From NCBI RefSeq assembly GCF_018919265.1, contig NZ_JAHLQO010000003.1:62001-126000 (forward strand): a stretch of DNA of 64,000 nucleotides. Reading direction: 5' to 3'. Under the pieces are notes generated by a model, which worked only from the letters and a program-made list of their open reading frames with translations, had not been told where the DNA came from and did no database searches. The position numbers were made by a program, and so were the translations under genes. Origin of the DNA: Peptoniphilus ovalis (GTDB lineage Bacteria; Bacillota; Clostridia; Tissierellales; Peptoniphilaceae). Of the stretch, positions 26,174 through 34,906 are shown in pieces (position 1 is the first letter of the stretch; every line of letters starts with the position of its first letter).

Positions 26174-26757
26174 TGATTGAATTTTTAAGTGGAAAAGTTG
26201 TCTCAAATGACAAAGGATATTTGGTTCTAGAAAATAATGGAGTAGGTTATATTATTTATATGATCTCTAGAGAACTTCATTCTTTTTATAAAAATGATGA
26301 AGCTTTAATAAATACTAGGTTAATCCTTAGAGAAGATTCTGCAACTTTTTATGGTTTTAAAAGTATTAAAACACGAGATGCTTTTGATTTACTTAATACA
26401 GTTACTGGAATTGGTCCAAAACTTGCTATGGGAATTTTAGATGGAGATGAAGTTTCAAATATTCTAAAATATATTTTAATAAAAGATGAAAAGTCTCTCA
26501 CTAAACTACCTGGAGTTGGGAAAAAAACTGCTCAAAGAATTATAATTGAACTTAAAGATAAGGTTGAAAAACTAGGTATAGAGATTGAACCTGATGAAGA
26601 AATTATTCTTTCTAATTATTCAGATGATGATCCAGCTGTTGAGGCATTAATTTCTTTAGGTTATAATGAATTTGATACAAAAAAAGTTTTAGACAAAATT
26701 GATAGTAATTTAGACATCTCTGATAGAATCAGAGAAGCTTTGAAATTAATGGGTTGA
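26173..26757 (+). CDS. ruvA: Holliday junction DNA helicase subunit RuvA
   Basis: Tetrameric junction-binding protein that loads RuvB rings. The 194-residue protein has the N-terminal OB fold ([13 protein letters not shown]), two helix-hairpin-helix motifs ([17 protein letters not shown] and [19 protein letters not shown]) and the C-terminal RuvB-binding domain III ([19 protein letters not shown]). It shares its first base with the last base of ruvC and lies four bases before ruvB. RuvC and RuvA stop/start geometry indicates translational coupling. Confidence 0.98.
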   Translation: MIEFLSGKVVSNDKGYLVLENNGVGYIIYMISRELHSFYKNDEALINTRLILREDSATFYGFKSIKTRDAFDLLNTVTGIGPKLAMGILDGDEVSNILKYILIKDEKSLTKLPGVGKKTAQRIIIELKDKVEKLGIEIEPDEEIILSNYSDDDPAVEALISLGYNEFDTKKVLDKIDSNLDISDRIREALKLMG

Positions 26758-26761
26758 TATA

Positions 26762-27763
26762 ATGGAAAATGAGAGATTAGTTGAACCACAACTTACAGAA
26801 GAAGACTATAAAGAAGTTTCTTTAAGGCCTAAATGGCTTGAAGAATATATAGGACAAGATAAAGTTGTAAATAAACTAAAAATTTTTATAGAAGCAGCAA
26901 AAAATAGATCTGAACCACTTGACCACACTCTTTTGAGTGGACCACCAGGGCTTGGTAAGACAACTCTTGCTGGTATTATTGCTAATGAAATGGGCGTTAA
27001 TTTAAAAGTTACATCTGGCCCCGCAATAGAAAAACAAGGTGATTTAGCAAGTATTTTAACTAATTTAAGTGCTGATGATGTTCTTTTTATTGATGAAATT
27101 CATAGAATTAATAAGTCTGTAGAAGAAATATTATATCCAGCAATGGAAGATCATGCCTTAGATATCATTATAGGTAAGGGACCTTCTGCTAGATCAATAA
27201 GACTTGACCTTGCACCTTTTACCTTGATAGGTGCAACTACAAGAGCTGGAATGCTTACTTCTCCACTTAGAGATAGATTTGGAGTTTTACTTAATTTAGA
27301 ACTCTACGATGTTAAATCTCTAGTGGAAATAATTATTCGTTCAGCTAGAATTTTAGATATTCCAATTGATAAAGAGGGCGCATTAGAAATTGCAAAAAGA
27401 TCTAGAGGTACTCCGCGAATAGCTAATAGACTTCTTAAAAGAGTCAGAGACTATGCTGAAGTTAAAGAAGAAGGCGTAATTACTACTAAAGTTGCAATAA
27501 AGGGCTTAAATATGCTTGAAATAGATAAATATGGCTTGGATAATATAGATAGAAAAATTATCCTAACTATGATTGAAAAATTTTCAGGAAGGCCTGTTGG
27601 AATTGATGCTATATCTGCTTCAATAGGAGAAGATAGAGGGACAGTAGAAGATGTATACGAACCTTATTTGATGCAAATAGGTTTTATTTTAAGAACACCA
27701 CGAGGAAGAGTTGCTACAAAAATGGCTTATGACCATTTTGGAATTGAGTATAAGGAGAATTAA
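26762..27763 (+). CDS. ruvB: Holliday junction DNA helicase subunit RuvB
   Basis: AAA+ motor that drives branch migration on RuvA-bound junctions. The 333-residue chain begins with the family-typical [15 protein letters not shown], then Walker [10 protein letters not shown] (60-68), Walker B LFIDEIHR with Asp111/Glu112, sensor 1 [10 protein letters not shown], the arginine-finger region SPLRDRFG and a C-terminal winged helix ([20 protein letters not shown], residues about 275-294). It is co-transcribed with ruvC and ruvA, and the SpoIID-like gene follows one base after its stop. Confidence 0.98.
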   Translation: MENERLVEPQLTEEDYKEVSLRPKWLEEYIGQDKVVNKLKIFIEAAKNRSEPLDHTLLSGPPGLGKTTLAGIIANEMGVNLKVTSGPAIEKQGDLASILTNLSADDVLFIDEIHRINKSVEEILYPAMEDHALDIIIGKGPSARSIRLDLAPFTLIGATTRAGMLTSPLRDRFGVLLNLELYDVKSLVEIIIRSARILDIPIDKEGALEIAKRSRGTPRIANRLLKRVRDYAEVKEEGVITTKVAIKGLNMLEIDKYGLDNIDRKIILTMIEKFSGRPVGIDAISASIGEDRGTVEDVYEPYLMQIGFILRTPRGRVATKMAYDHFGIEYKEN

Positions 27764-27764
27764 C

Positions 27765-28889
27765 ATGAAAAAGCTTTTTATAATGGCGATATTTATAACA
27801 TTTTTATTGCCTTCTTTTGTATTTGCTAAAGAAGATTACAGTAGAATTGATATTAAAGTGGGACCATCTATTAAATCTAAAGAAGAATTAATTTTAAAAT
27901 CAGACAATGAATTTGAAATTATTACTGCTGATGGTAGTTTAAATTCTAAAACTAAATCTAAAGAATTAAAGGTTATATTTAATGGAGATAAAATTAATTT
28001 ACAATCTGATAAGTTTACTCTCAATAATTTCCCAGATAATGGTTTATTATTAATAAATTCTAATTCTCCAATTAATATTAGTAAAACTAAAAGAAATTAT
28101 AAGGGCTCAATAAGTTTTAGAATTAACGATAAAAAATTAGATGTTATAAATAATATTGATATGGAAAATTATCTTAAGGGAGTTCTTCCTAAAGAAATGA
28201 GTCCAAGTTTTCCATTAGAAGCATTAAAAGCACAAGCTCTTTGCTCAAGATCTTTCGCAATTAATAATTATAACAAATATATTAAAAAAGGCTACAATCT
28301 AGATGATACAACTAATTCACAAGTTTATTATGGCTCTGATGTAGAAAAAGAATCAACTAATAAAGCCGTTGAATTAACAAAGGAAGAAATAGTAAATTAT
28401 AATGGTAAAGTAGCTTCTACAATATTTGGAGCTTCTTCTGGAGGTTTTATAGCCTCAGCAAATGAAGTTTGGGGTGGTAATAATCATCCATATCTTATTT
28501 CTAAAGAAGATCCATATTCAACTTATACATGGGAATATGAATTAAAAGATTCTGATTTAAATAAATTAAATATAAAAAATGCCTATGACTGTAAAATTGA
28601 ATGTTCAAACGATTCTAAAAGGACTTCAAACATTACATTCTCAACTCCTAAAGGAGAGGTCGCTTTTAGGGGAAATGAGTTTAGATCTAAGTTAGGTAAC
28701 ACGAAGGTTAAATCTACGCTATTTGAAGTAGATTTAAATAATGGAAAAATAAACATTAAAGGAAAGGGCTATGGACACGGCGTAGGAATGAGCCAATATG
28801 GAGCTGTAGAAATGGCTAAAAAAGGTTTTAATTATAAGGAAATAATTGAATTCTACTTCCCAGGAACAGAAATTGGAAAATTAAGTTAA
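27765..28889 (+). CDS. SpoIID/LytB-domain protein (putative lytic transglycosylase-like)
   Basis: A secreted or membrane-tethered 374-residue protein with a clear signal peptide (KKLFIMAIFITFLLPSFVFA) and a SpoIID/LytB domain. Typical elements are NYLKGVLPKEMSPSFPLEALKAQALCSRS and, near the C-terminus, YGHGVGMSQYGA from residue 336. In spore-formers SpoIID trims peptidoglycan during engulfment; LytB-type relatives also occur outside sporulation and boost amidases. No other sporulation gene is seen here. ATG 27765 follows AAGGAGAATTAAC. The gene sits between ruvB and queA, an order known from Clostridia. Confidence 0.9.
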   Translation: MKKLFIMAIFITFLLPSFVFAKEDYSRIDIKVGPSIKSKEELILKSDNEFEIITADGSLNSKTKSKELKVIFNGDKINLQSDKFTLNNFPDNGLLLINSNSPINISKTKRNYKGSISFRINDKKLDVINNIDMENYLKGVLPKEMSPSFPLEALKAQALCSRSFAINNYNKYIKKGYNLDDTTNSQVYYGSDVEKESTNKAVELTKEEIVNYNGKVASTIFGASSGGFIASANEVWGGNNHPYLISKEDPYSTYTWEYELKDSDLNKLNIKNAYDCKIECSNDSKRTSNITFSTPKGEVAFRGNEFRSKLGNTKVKSTLFEVDLNNGKINIKGKGYGHGVGMSQYGAVEMAKKGFNYKEIIEFYFPGTEIGKLS

Positions 28890-28904
28890 AATAGAAAGGT
28901 AAAA

Positions 28905-29924
28905 ATGAAGACAAGTGACTTTTATTATGATCTTCCTAAGGAATTAATTGCACAACATCCCGTTAAGGAGAGAGATCATTCAAGACTAATGATATTAAAC
29001 AAAAAAACTGGAGAAATTGAGCATAAACATTTTTACGATGTAATAGAGTATTTAAATCCAGGAGATGTTTTAGTACTAAATGATACTAAGGTAATGCCAG
29101 CTAGAATTTATGGTCATCGTAAAGATAAAGAAGAAAAAATTGAATTTTTACTTTTAAATAGAAAAAATGACATTTGGGAATGTCTTTCAAAACCAGGTAA
29201 AAAAGCAAAAATTGGAACTGAAATTATTTTTAGTGACAAACTTTGTGCTGAAGTTATAGATATTTCTGAAGATGGATCTAGATTTTTAAAATTTAAATAT
29301 GATGGAATTTTTGAAGAAATTTTAGACGAATTAGGCGAGATGCCACTTCCTCCATATATTACAGAAAAGTTAGCAGATAAAAATAGATACCAAACTGTTT
29401 ATGCTAAGGAAGAAGGTTCTGCTGCAGCTCCAACTGCCGGACTTCATTTTACTAAAGATTTATTAGCTAAACTTGAAGAGAAAGGAATTATTATTTGTTA
29501 CATTACTCTTCATGTTGGTCTAGGTACTTTTCGACCAGTTAAAGCTGATAATATTGAAGAACATGAGATGCATTCTGAATATTTTATTATGCATAAAGAT
29601 GTTGCTGATAAGATAAATTATGCTAAAGAGCATGGTAATAAAGTGGTAGCAGTAGGAACAACAAGTGTTAGAACTATTGAGTCCATAGCTGATGAAAATG
29701 GAAGGGTTAATGAAAAAAGTGGATTTACAAAAATATTTATTTATCCACCTTATAAGTTTAAATGTGTTGATTCACTTATAACTAATTTTCATCTTCCTGA
29801 ATCCACACTTCTTATGTTAGTATCTTCACTTTCTTCCAGGGAAATTATTTTAAACGCATATAAAGAAGCTGTTAAAGAAAAATACAGATTTTTTAGTTTT
29901 GGCGATGCAATGTTTATTAAGTAG
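28905..29924 (+). CDS. queA: S-adenosylmethionine:tRNA ribosyltransferase-isomerase
   Basis: Adds the cyclopentenediol part (as epoxyqueuosine precursor) from SAM to preQ1-tRNA, the second-last steps of queuosine synthesis. The 339-residue length is normal, and signature stretches include [50 protein letters not shown] and [10 protein letters not shown]. It starts at ATG 28905 after AGAAAGGT. tgt follows within a few bases, so the two queuosine enzymes are made together. Confidence 0.98.
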   Translation: MKTSDFYYDLPKELIAQHPVKERDHSRLMILNKKTGEIEHKHFYDVIEYLNPGDVLVLNDTKVMPARIYGHRKDKEEKIEFLLLNRKNDIWECLSKPGKKAKIGTEIIFSDKLCAEVIDISEDGSRFLKFKYDGIFEEILDELGEMPLPPYITEKLADKNRYQTVYAKEEGSAAAPTAGLHFTKDLLAKLEEKGIIICYITLHVGLGTFRPVKADNIEEHEMHSEYFIMHKDVADKINYAKEHGNKVVAVGTTSVRTIESIADENGRVNEKSGFTKIFIYPPYKFKCVDSLITNFHLPESTLLMLVSSLSSREIILNAYKEAVKEKYRFFSFGDAMFIK

Positions 29925-31043
<1,119 letters not shown>

Positions 31044-31048
31044 TATTG

Positions 31049-31077
31049 TTGTTAACTTTTGAATTAACCTGTATAAT
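31049..31077 (+). promoter_or_regulatory. Promoter upstream of yajC
   Basis: TTGTTA, 17-base spacer, TATAAT, placed between the tgt stop and yajC. It could drive yajC and the SCIFF peptide gene. Confidence 0.6.
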
Positions 31078-31104
31078 ATTATATTAAGAAGAAAGGAGTT
31101 ATTA

Positions 31105-31404
31105 ATGAATCAAAATGTATTATTTAACTTTATTCCTTTAATTTTAATGTTTGTAATTTTTTACTTTTTTCTTATTAAACCACAAAAGAAAAAAGCTAAT
31201 GAAATTAACGAAATGCGTGAAAATCTTAAAGTTGGAGATAAAGTAATTACAATAGGTGGAATTATTGGTAAAATTATCCTTGTAAAGGAAGATTATTTAG
31301 TTCTTGAAACTTCATCTGACAATACTAAAATTGAAATTATGAAGTGGGGAATTAATGGTACTTATAACAAAAATACTGATTTAAGAGACACTGAAGAAGA
31401 ATAG
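31105..31404 (+). CDS. yajC: Preprotein translocase subunit YajC
   Basis: Small accessory protein of the Sec translocon. The 99-residue protein has one N-terminal membrane span (LIPLILMFVIFYFFLIKPQ type, residues about 9-28) followed by KKKANEINEMRENLKVGDKVITIGGIIGKI, the YajC hallmark (residues about 29-58). ATG 31105 follows AGAAAGGAG. In many bacteria yajC leads into secD/secF after tgt; here the next gene instead encodes the SCIFF peptide, as also seen in other Clostridia. Confidence 0.96.
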   Translation: MNQNVLFNFIPLILMFVIFYFFLIKPQKKKANEINEMRENLKVGDKVITIGGIIGKIILVKEDYLVLETSSDNTKIEIMKWGINGTYNKNTDLRDTEEE

Positions 31405-31413
31405 GAGAAAAAT

Positions 31414-31560
31414 ATGAAACATATCAAAACTTTAACTACTAAAAACTTAAAGAAAACTTATGAAAAAGGCGGATGTGGAGAATGTCAAACATCTTGTCAA
31501 TCAGCTTGTAAAACTAGCTGTACAGTTGGAAATCAAAAGTGTGAAAATACTGAAAACTAA
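31414..31560 (+). CDS. scfA: SCIFF ranthipeptide precursor (six-cysteine peptide)
   Basis: A 48-residue precursor peptide of the SCIFF (six Cys in forty-five) RiPP family. It begins MKHIKTLTTKNLKKTYEKGG, the conserved leader, and the core has exactly six Cys at 21, 24, 28, 32, 36 and 43, in the context CQTSCQSACKTSCTVGN. From memory of the studied SCIFF peptide, the partner radical-SAM enzyme forms a Cys-to-Thr thioether across Cys32 and Thr37; both residues are present here at those numbers. ATG 31414 follows TAGGAGAAA, 9 bases after yajC. The maturase gene follows after an intergenic terminator. Biological role of the mature peptide is unknown. Confidence 0.95.
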   Translation: MKHIKTLTTKNLKKTYEKGGCGECQTSCQSACKTSCTVGNQKCENTEN

Positions 31561-31587
31561 GGCAAGGGAAACCTTGCTTTTATTTTT
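31559..31587 (+). terminator. Terminator/attenuator between the SCIFF peptide and its maturase
   Basis: GCAAGG and CCTTGC form a strong 6-bp core, extended by weaker pairs, around a GAAA tetraloop and followed by TTTTATTTTT. Partial termination here would give more peptide mRNA than maturase mRNA. Confidence 0.85.
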
Positions 31588-31612
31588 GTAAAACACAAGA
31601 AAAAGAGGTATT

Positions 31613-32962
31613 ATGGGAAGAATTCATAAATTTTATCTAAATAATAAATATATTGTTTTGGATATTGCAAGTGGATCAGTTCATGTTGTTGAAAAAATTG
31701 TATATGACATGATTGATGACTACTTAGATATGTCTAAAGAAGAAATTATTAATAAATATTCTAAAGAATACAAGGAAAAAGATGTAATAGAAGCATATGA
31801 AGAAATTCATTATTTGACTAATGAAGAACTTTTATTTAGTGAAGATGAGCATTTCAAATTGCCAAGATTTAATCCGCAAAATATTGTAAAGGCATTATGT
31901 CTTCATGTTGCACACGACTGTAACTTAAGATGTAAATACTGTTTTGCTTCACAAGGCGACTTTAAAGGCGATAGAAGTCTAATGACTTTTGACGTAGGAA
32001 AAAAAGCTTTAGATTTTTTACTCCAAAATTCTGGAAACAGAAGAAATCTAGAAGTTGATTTCTTTGGTGGAGAGCCATTAATGAATTTTGATTTAGTAAA
32101 AAAGCTTGTTGCTTATGGGAGGGAAGAAGAAAAAAAATACAATAAACATTTTAGATTCACAATAACTACTAATGGAATGCTTCTAAACAAAGAAATAGAA
32201 GACTTTATAAATGAAAATATGGACAATGTTGTTCTATCAATTGATGGTCGTAGAGAAATCAATGATGAAATGAGACCTACTATAAATGGCAAAGGATCTT
32301 ATGATGTAATAGTCCCTAAATTTAAAGAACTTATTGATAAAAGAGGAGATAAAGATTATTTTATTAGAGGTACTTTTACTAATGAAAATCTTGACTTCTC
32401 AGAAGATTTAAAAGATTTTTATTCTCATGGCTTTAAAAAAACTTCAATAGAACCCGTTGTAACTGACGAAAGAGAAAGCTATGCAATAAGGGAAGAACAT
32501 CTTGATAAAATTTTAAAAGAATATGAAAAGATGAGTAAAGATTATATTGAAATTAGAAAAAAAGACAAAGATTTTTCTTTTTTCCATTTTATAATCGATC
32601 TATCACAAGGACCATGTATCGTTAAAAGAACTGTAGGTTGTGGAGCAGGTTCTGAATATATCGCTGTAACTCCTCAAGGAGAAATATATCCATGCCATCA
32701 ATTTGTAGGTGAAGAAGATTTTAAACTTGGAGATGTATTTAACGGAATAGAGAATACAGATTTAAGAGACAAGTTTAAAAATTCAAATGTTTACACTAAT
32801 GAAGATTGTCCAGAGTGTTGGGCAAGATATTATTGTTCAGGTGGCTGTCATGCAAATGCATATTATGCAAATAATGATTTAAATAAACCTTATAAAGTTG
32901 GTTGCGAGATGGAAAGAAAAAGAATTGAATGTGCCATTTCAGTTCTAGCAAATGAAGAATAA
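31613..32962 (+). CDS. scfB: SCIFF maturase, radical SAM/SPASM thioether-forming enzyme
   Basis: A 449-residue radical SAM enzyme that installs thioether links on the SCIFF peptide encoded just upstream. The N-terminal ~90 residues form the RiPP-recognition domain. The SAM cluster motif is CNLRCKYC with Cys103, Cys107 and Cys110; a C-terminal SPASM region holds further cysteines at 343, 361, 399, 402, 408, 412, 431 and 440 (GCGAGSEY, YPCHQF, CPECWARYYCSGGCHANAY), suited to two auxiliary 4Fe-4S clusters. ATG 31613 follows AAGAGGT. Pairing with a SCIFF precursor makes the assignment firm. Confidence 0.96.
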   Translation: MGRIHKFYLNNKYIVLDIASGSVHVVEKIVYDMIDDYLDMSKEEIINKYSKEYKEKDVIEAYEEIHYLTNEELLFSEDEHFKLPRFNPQNIVKALCLHVAHDCNLRCKYCFASQGDFKGDRSLMTFDVGKKALDFLLQNSGNRRNLEVDFFGGEPLMNFDLVKKLVAYGREEEKKYNKHFRFTITTNGMLLNKEIEDFINENMDNVVLSIDGRREINDEMRPTINGKGSYDVIVPKFKELIDKRGDKDYFIRGTFTNENLDFSEDLKDFYSHGFKKTSIEPVVTDERESYAIREEHLDKILKEYEKMSKDYIEIRKKDKDFSFFHFIIDLSQGPCIVKRTVGCGAGSEYIAVTPQGEIYPCHQFVGEEDFKLGDVFNGIENTDLRDKFKNSNVYTNEDCPECWARYYCSGGCHANAYYANNDLNKPYKVGCEMERKRIECAISVLANEE

Positions 32963-32967
32963 TTTTT

Positions 32968-32997
32968 AAAAGCAAGCTTTTATAGTTTGCTTTTTTT
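32968..32997 (+). terminator. Terminator after the SCIFF maturase gene
   Basis: AAAAGCAAGC and GTTTGCTTTT form a 10-bp stem (one G-T) around a 7-base loop, running into seven T residues. Confidence 0.9.
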
Positions 32998-33049
32998 GTT
33001 CGTAAAATATATATTCTTTTGATATAATTAAAGGCTAATGTTAAAAGTT

Positions 33050-33077
33050 TTACCAATTGTATAATTTTTGATATAAT
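33050..33077 (+). promoter_or_regulatory. Candidate promoter of recJ (second of two similar -10 boxes)
   Basis: TTACCA, 16-base spacer, TATAAT. An almost identical TTTTGATATAATT box occurs 49 bases upstream at 33018-33029, so there may be two tandem starts. Confidence 0.4.
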
Positions 33078-33121
33078 TTAAAGTACATTATTATTTAAAA
33101 TATATAAAAGTAGGTGAGTTT

Positions 33122-34906
33122 ATGGAAAAATGGTTTATAAAAAATTCAAATGATCCAGGAATTGATTATAAAAAACTTGGAATAAATAATGTCGTTTATA
33201 AAATTTTAATAAATAGAAATATTGATACAGAAGAAAAAATTAAGAGTTTTTTAGAGCCTGATTTATCAAATTTAAATTCTCCCATACTTTTAAAAGACAT
33301 GGTAAAAGCTTCAAATTATATTTTAAATTGCATTAGCAAAGAGAAAAAAATTCGAATAATCGGAGATTACGACGTAGATGGAGTAACATCTACTTACATT
33401 TTATATAAGGGACTTAAGAGAATTAACGGTCATGTAAGTTATGATATTCCCCACAGAGTTCAAGATGGATATGGCATAAATAATCACTTAATAGATAAAG
33501 CAGCCGCAGATGATATTGATCTTATAATTACATGTGACAATGGAATAGCTGCAAGAGATGCTATTGAGTATGCTAATTCTCTAAATATTGATGTAATAGT
33601 TACTGATCATCACGAAGTTCCAAAAATTGAAAATTCTGGAGTCGTAGAAGATTTAATTCCTAATGCAAAAGCTGTTATTGATCCTAAGCAAAAGGAATGC
33701 AACTATCCATTTCAAGAAATTTGCGGAGCAGTTGTTGCACTTAAACTTATTGAATATTTATATTTAATAAGGGGAGTTGAAAAAGATGAATTCTATGAAA
33801 CTTTTCTTCCATATGCTGCAATTGCAACAATATGCGATGTAATGCCTATAATTGATGAAAATAGAATCATTGTCTCTGCGGGGATTGAATACCTTAAAAA
33901 GTCAAAAGATGTTGGTTTAATTGCTCTTTTTGAAGCCTGTGATATAAATCCGGATAAATTAGATGTGTATCATTTAGGATTTATAATTGGTCCAACAATA
34001 AACTCAAGTGGAAGACTTGAATCCGCAAAAAAAGCTATTGCTCTATTATTGGAAGAAGACTATTCAGAAGCTATTAAAATGGCAAAAGAATTAAGGACTT
34101 TAAACTCTGAAAGACAGAATTTAACAAATGAAGCTTTTGAACAAATCGACGAAAAAATTATAGATGAAGATATTTTAAATAAACACAATGTTTTAGTTTT
34201 ATATAAAGAAGGATTAAATGAATCAATACTAGGAATTGTCGCTGGAAAAATAAAGGAAAAATATTATAGACCAGTAGCTGTTCTAAGTGATTCTAATGGA
34301 ATTTTAAAAGGATCTGGAAGAAGTATTGAAGAATATGATATGTTTATTGAGTTTTCTAAATCAAAGCATCTTTTAAAAAGTTTTGGCGGTCATAAAATGG
34401 CTTGTGGACTTTCTTTAGAAAGAGAAAATTTAGAAAAATTCATTGAAGATATCGACTCTAAAGAAAATCTTACAAAGGAAGATTTAATTAAGAAAATATA
34501 TATTGATGGGCAATTATCCTTAAAATATATTAGTATGCAATTAGCAAAAAATATAGAAAGTTTAGCTCCCTTTGGAAATGGAAATTCTGCTCCGAAATTT
34601 GGTGCTAAAAATTTAAATATAATATCCCTTAAAGTCTTGGGGAAAAATAAAAATTTTATAAAAATGACTTTACAAGAAAATAATGTGAATTTTACTGCAA
34701 CTTTATTTGAAGATGGAAATTCTTTCTTAAATAAATTGGCTAAATATTATGGAAAAAATGCTGTATTAGAACTTTTAAATGGAAGACCTTCAAATATTTT
34801 AATTGATATAGTTTTTAATTTGGAAATAAATGAGTATTTAGGAAATTCAAGTATACAGCTAAAAATTAAGAACTATAGAATTACGGGTGAGAAATATGCT
34901 AGATAA
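33122..34906 (+). CDS. recJ: Single-stranded-DNA-specific exonuclease RecJ
   Basis: 5'-3' single-strand exonuclease of the DHH family, used in recombination and repair. The 594-residue chain has the phosphoesterase motifs GDYDVDGVTST (from 81), CDNGIAA, TDHHE with Asp162/His163/His164, PYAAIATICDVMP, and the DHHA1 part SGRLESAKKA and SFGGHKMACG, then an OB-like C-terminal domain. It is complete but at the short end for RecJ. ATG 33122 follows GTAGGTGAG. rel overlaps its end by 11 bases; the apt gene often found between recJ and rel in Firmicutes is absent. Confidence 0.96.
   Translation: MEKWFIKNSNDPGIDYKKLGINNVVYKILINRNIDTEEKIKSFLEPDLSNLNSPILLKDMVKASNYILNCISKEKKIRIIGDYDVDGVTSTYILYKGLKRINGHVSYDIPHRVQDGYGINNHLIDKAAADDIDLIITCDNGIAARDAIEYANSLNIDVIVTDHHEVPKIENSGVVEDLIPNAKAVIDPKQKECNYPFQEICGAVVALKLIEYLYLIRGVEKDEFYETFLPYAAIATICDVMPIIDENRIIVSAGIEYLKKSKDVGLIALFEACDINPDKLDVYHLGFIIGPTINSSGRLESAKKAIALLLEEDYSEAIKMAKELRTLNSERQNLTNEAFEQIDEKIIDEDILNKHNVLVLYKEGLNESILGIVAGKIKEKYYRPVAVLSDSNGILKGSGRSIEEYDMFIEFSKSKHLLKSFGGHKMACGLSLERENLEKFIEDIDSKENLTKEDLIKKIYIDGQLSLKYISMQLAKNIESLAPFGNGNSAPKFGAKNLNIISLKVLGKNKNFIKMTLQENNVNFTATLFEDGNSFLNKLAKYYGKNAVLELLNGRPSNILIDIVFNLEINEYLGNSSIQLKIKNYRITGEKYAR

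Noticed and set aside
31051-31068. GTTAA...TTAAC inverted repeat in the yajC promoter as a Rex site
   Set aside because: The half-sites are separated by eight bases rather than the four expected for Rex, and both arms are A/T-rich by background.
33018-33121. Possible small RNA between the maturase terminator and recJ
   Set aside because: Only A/T-rich promoter-like boxes are seen; there is no terminator or stable fold before recJ.
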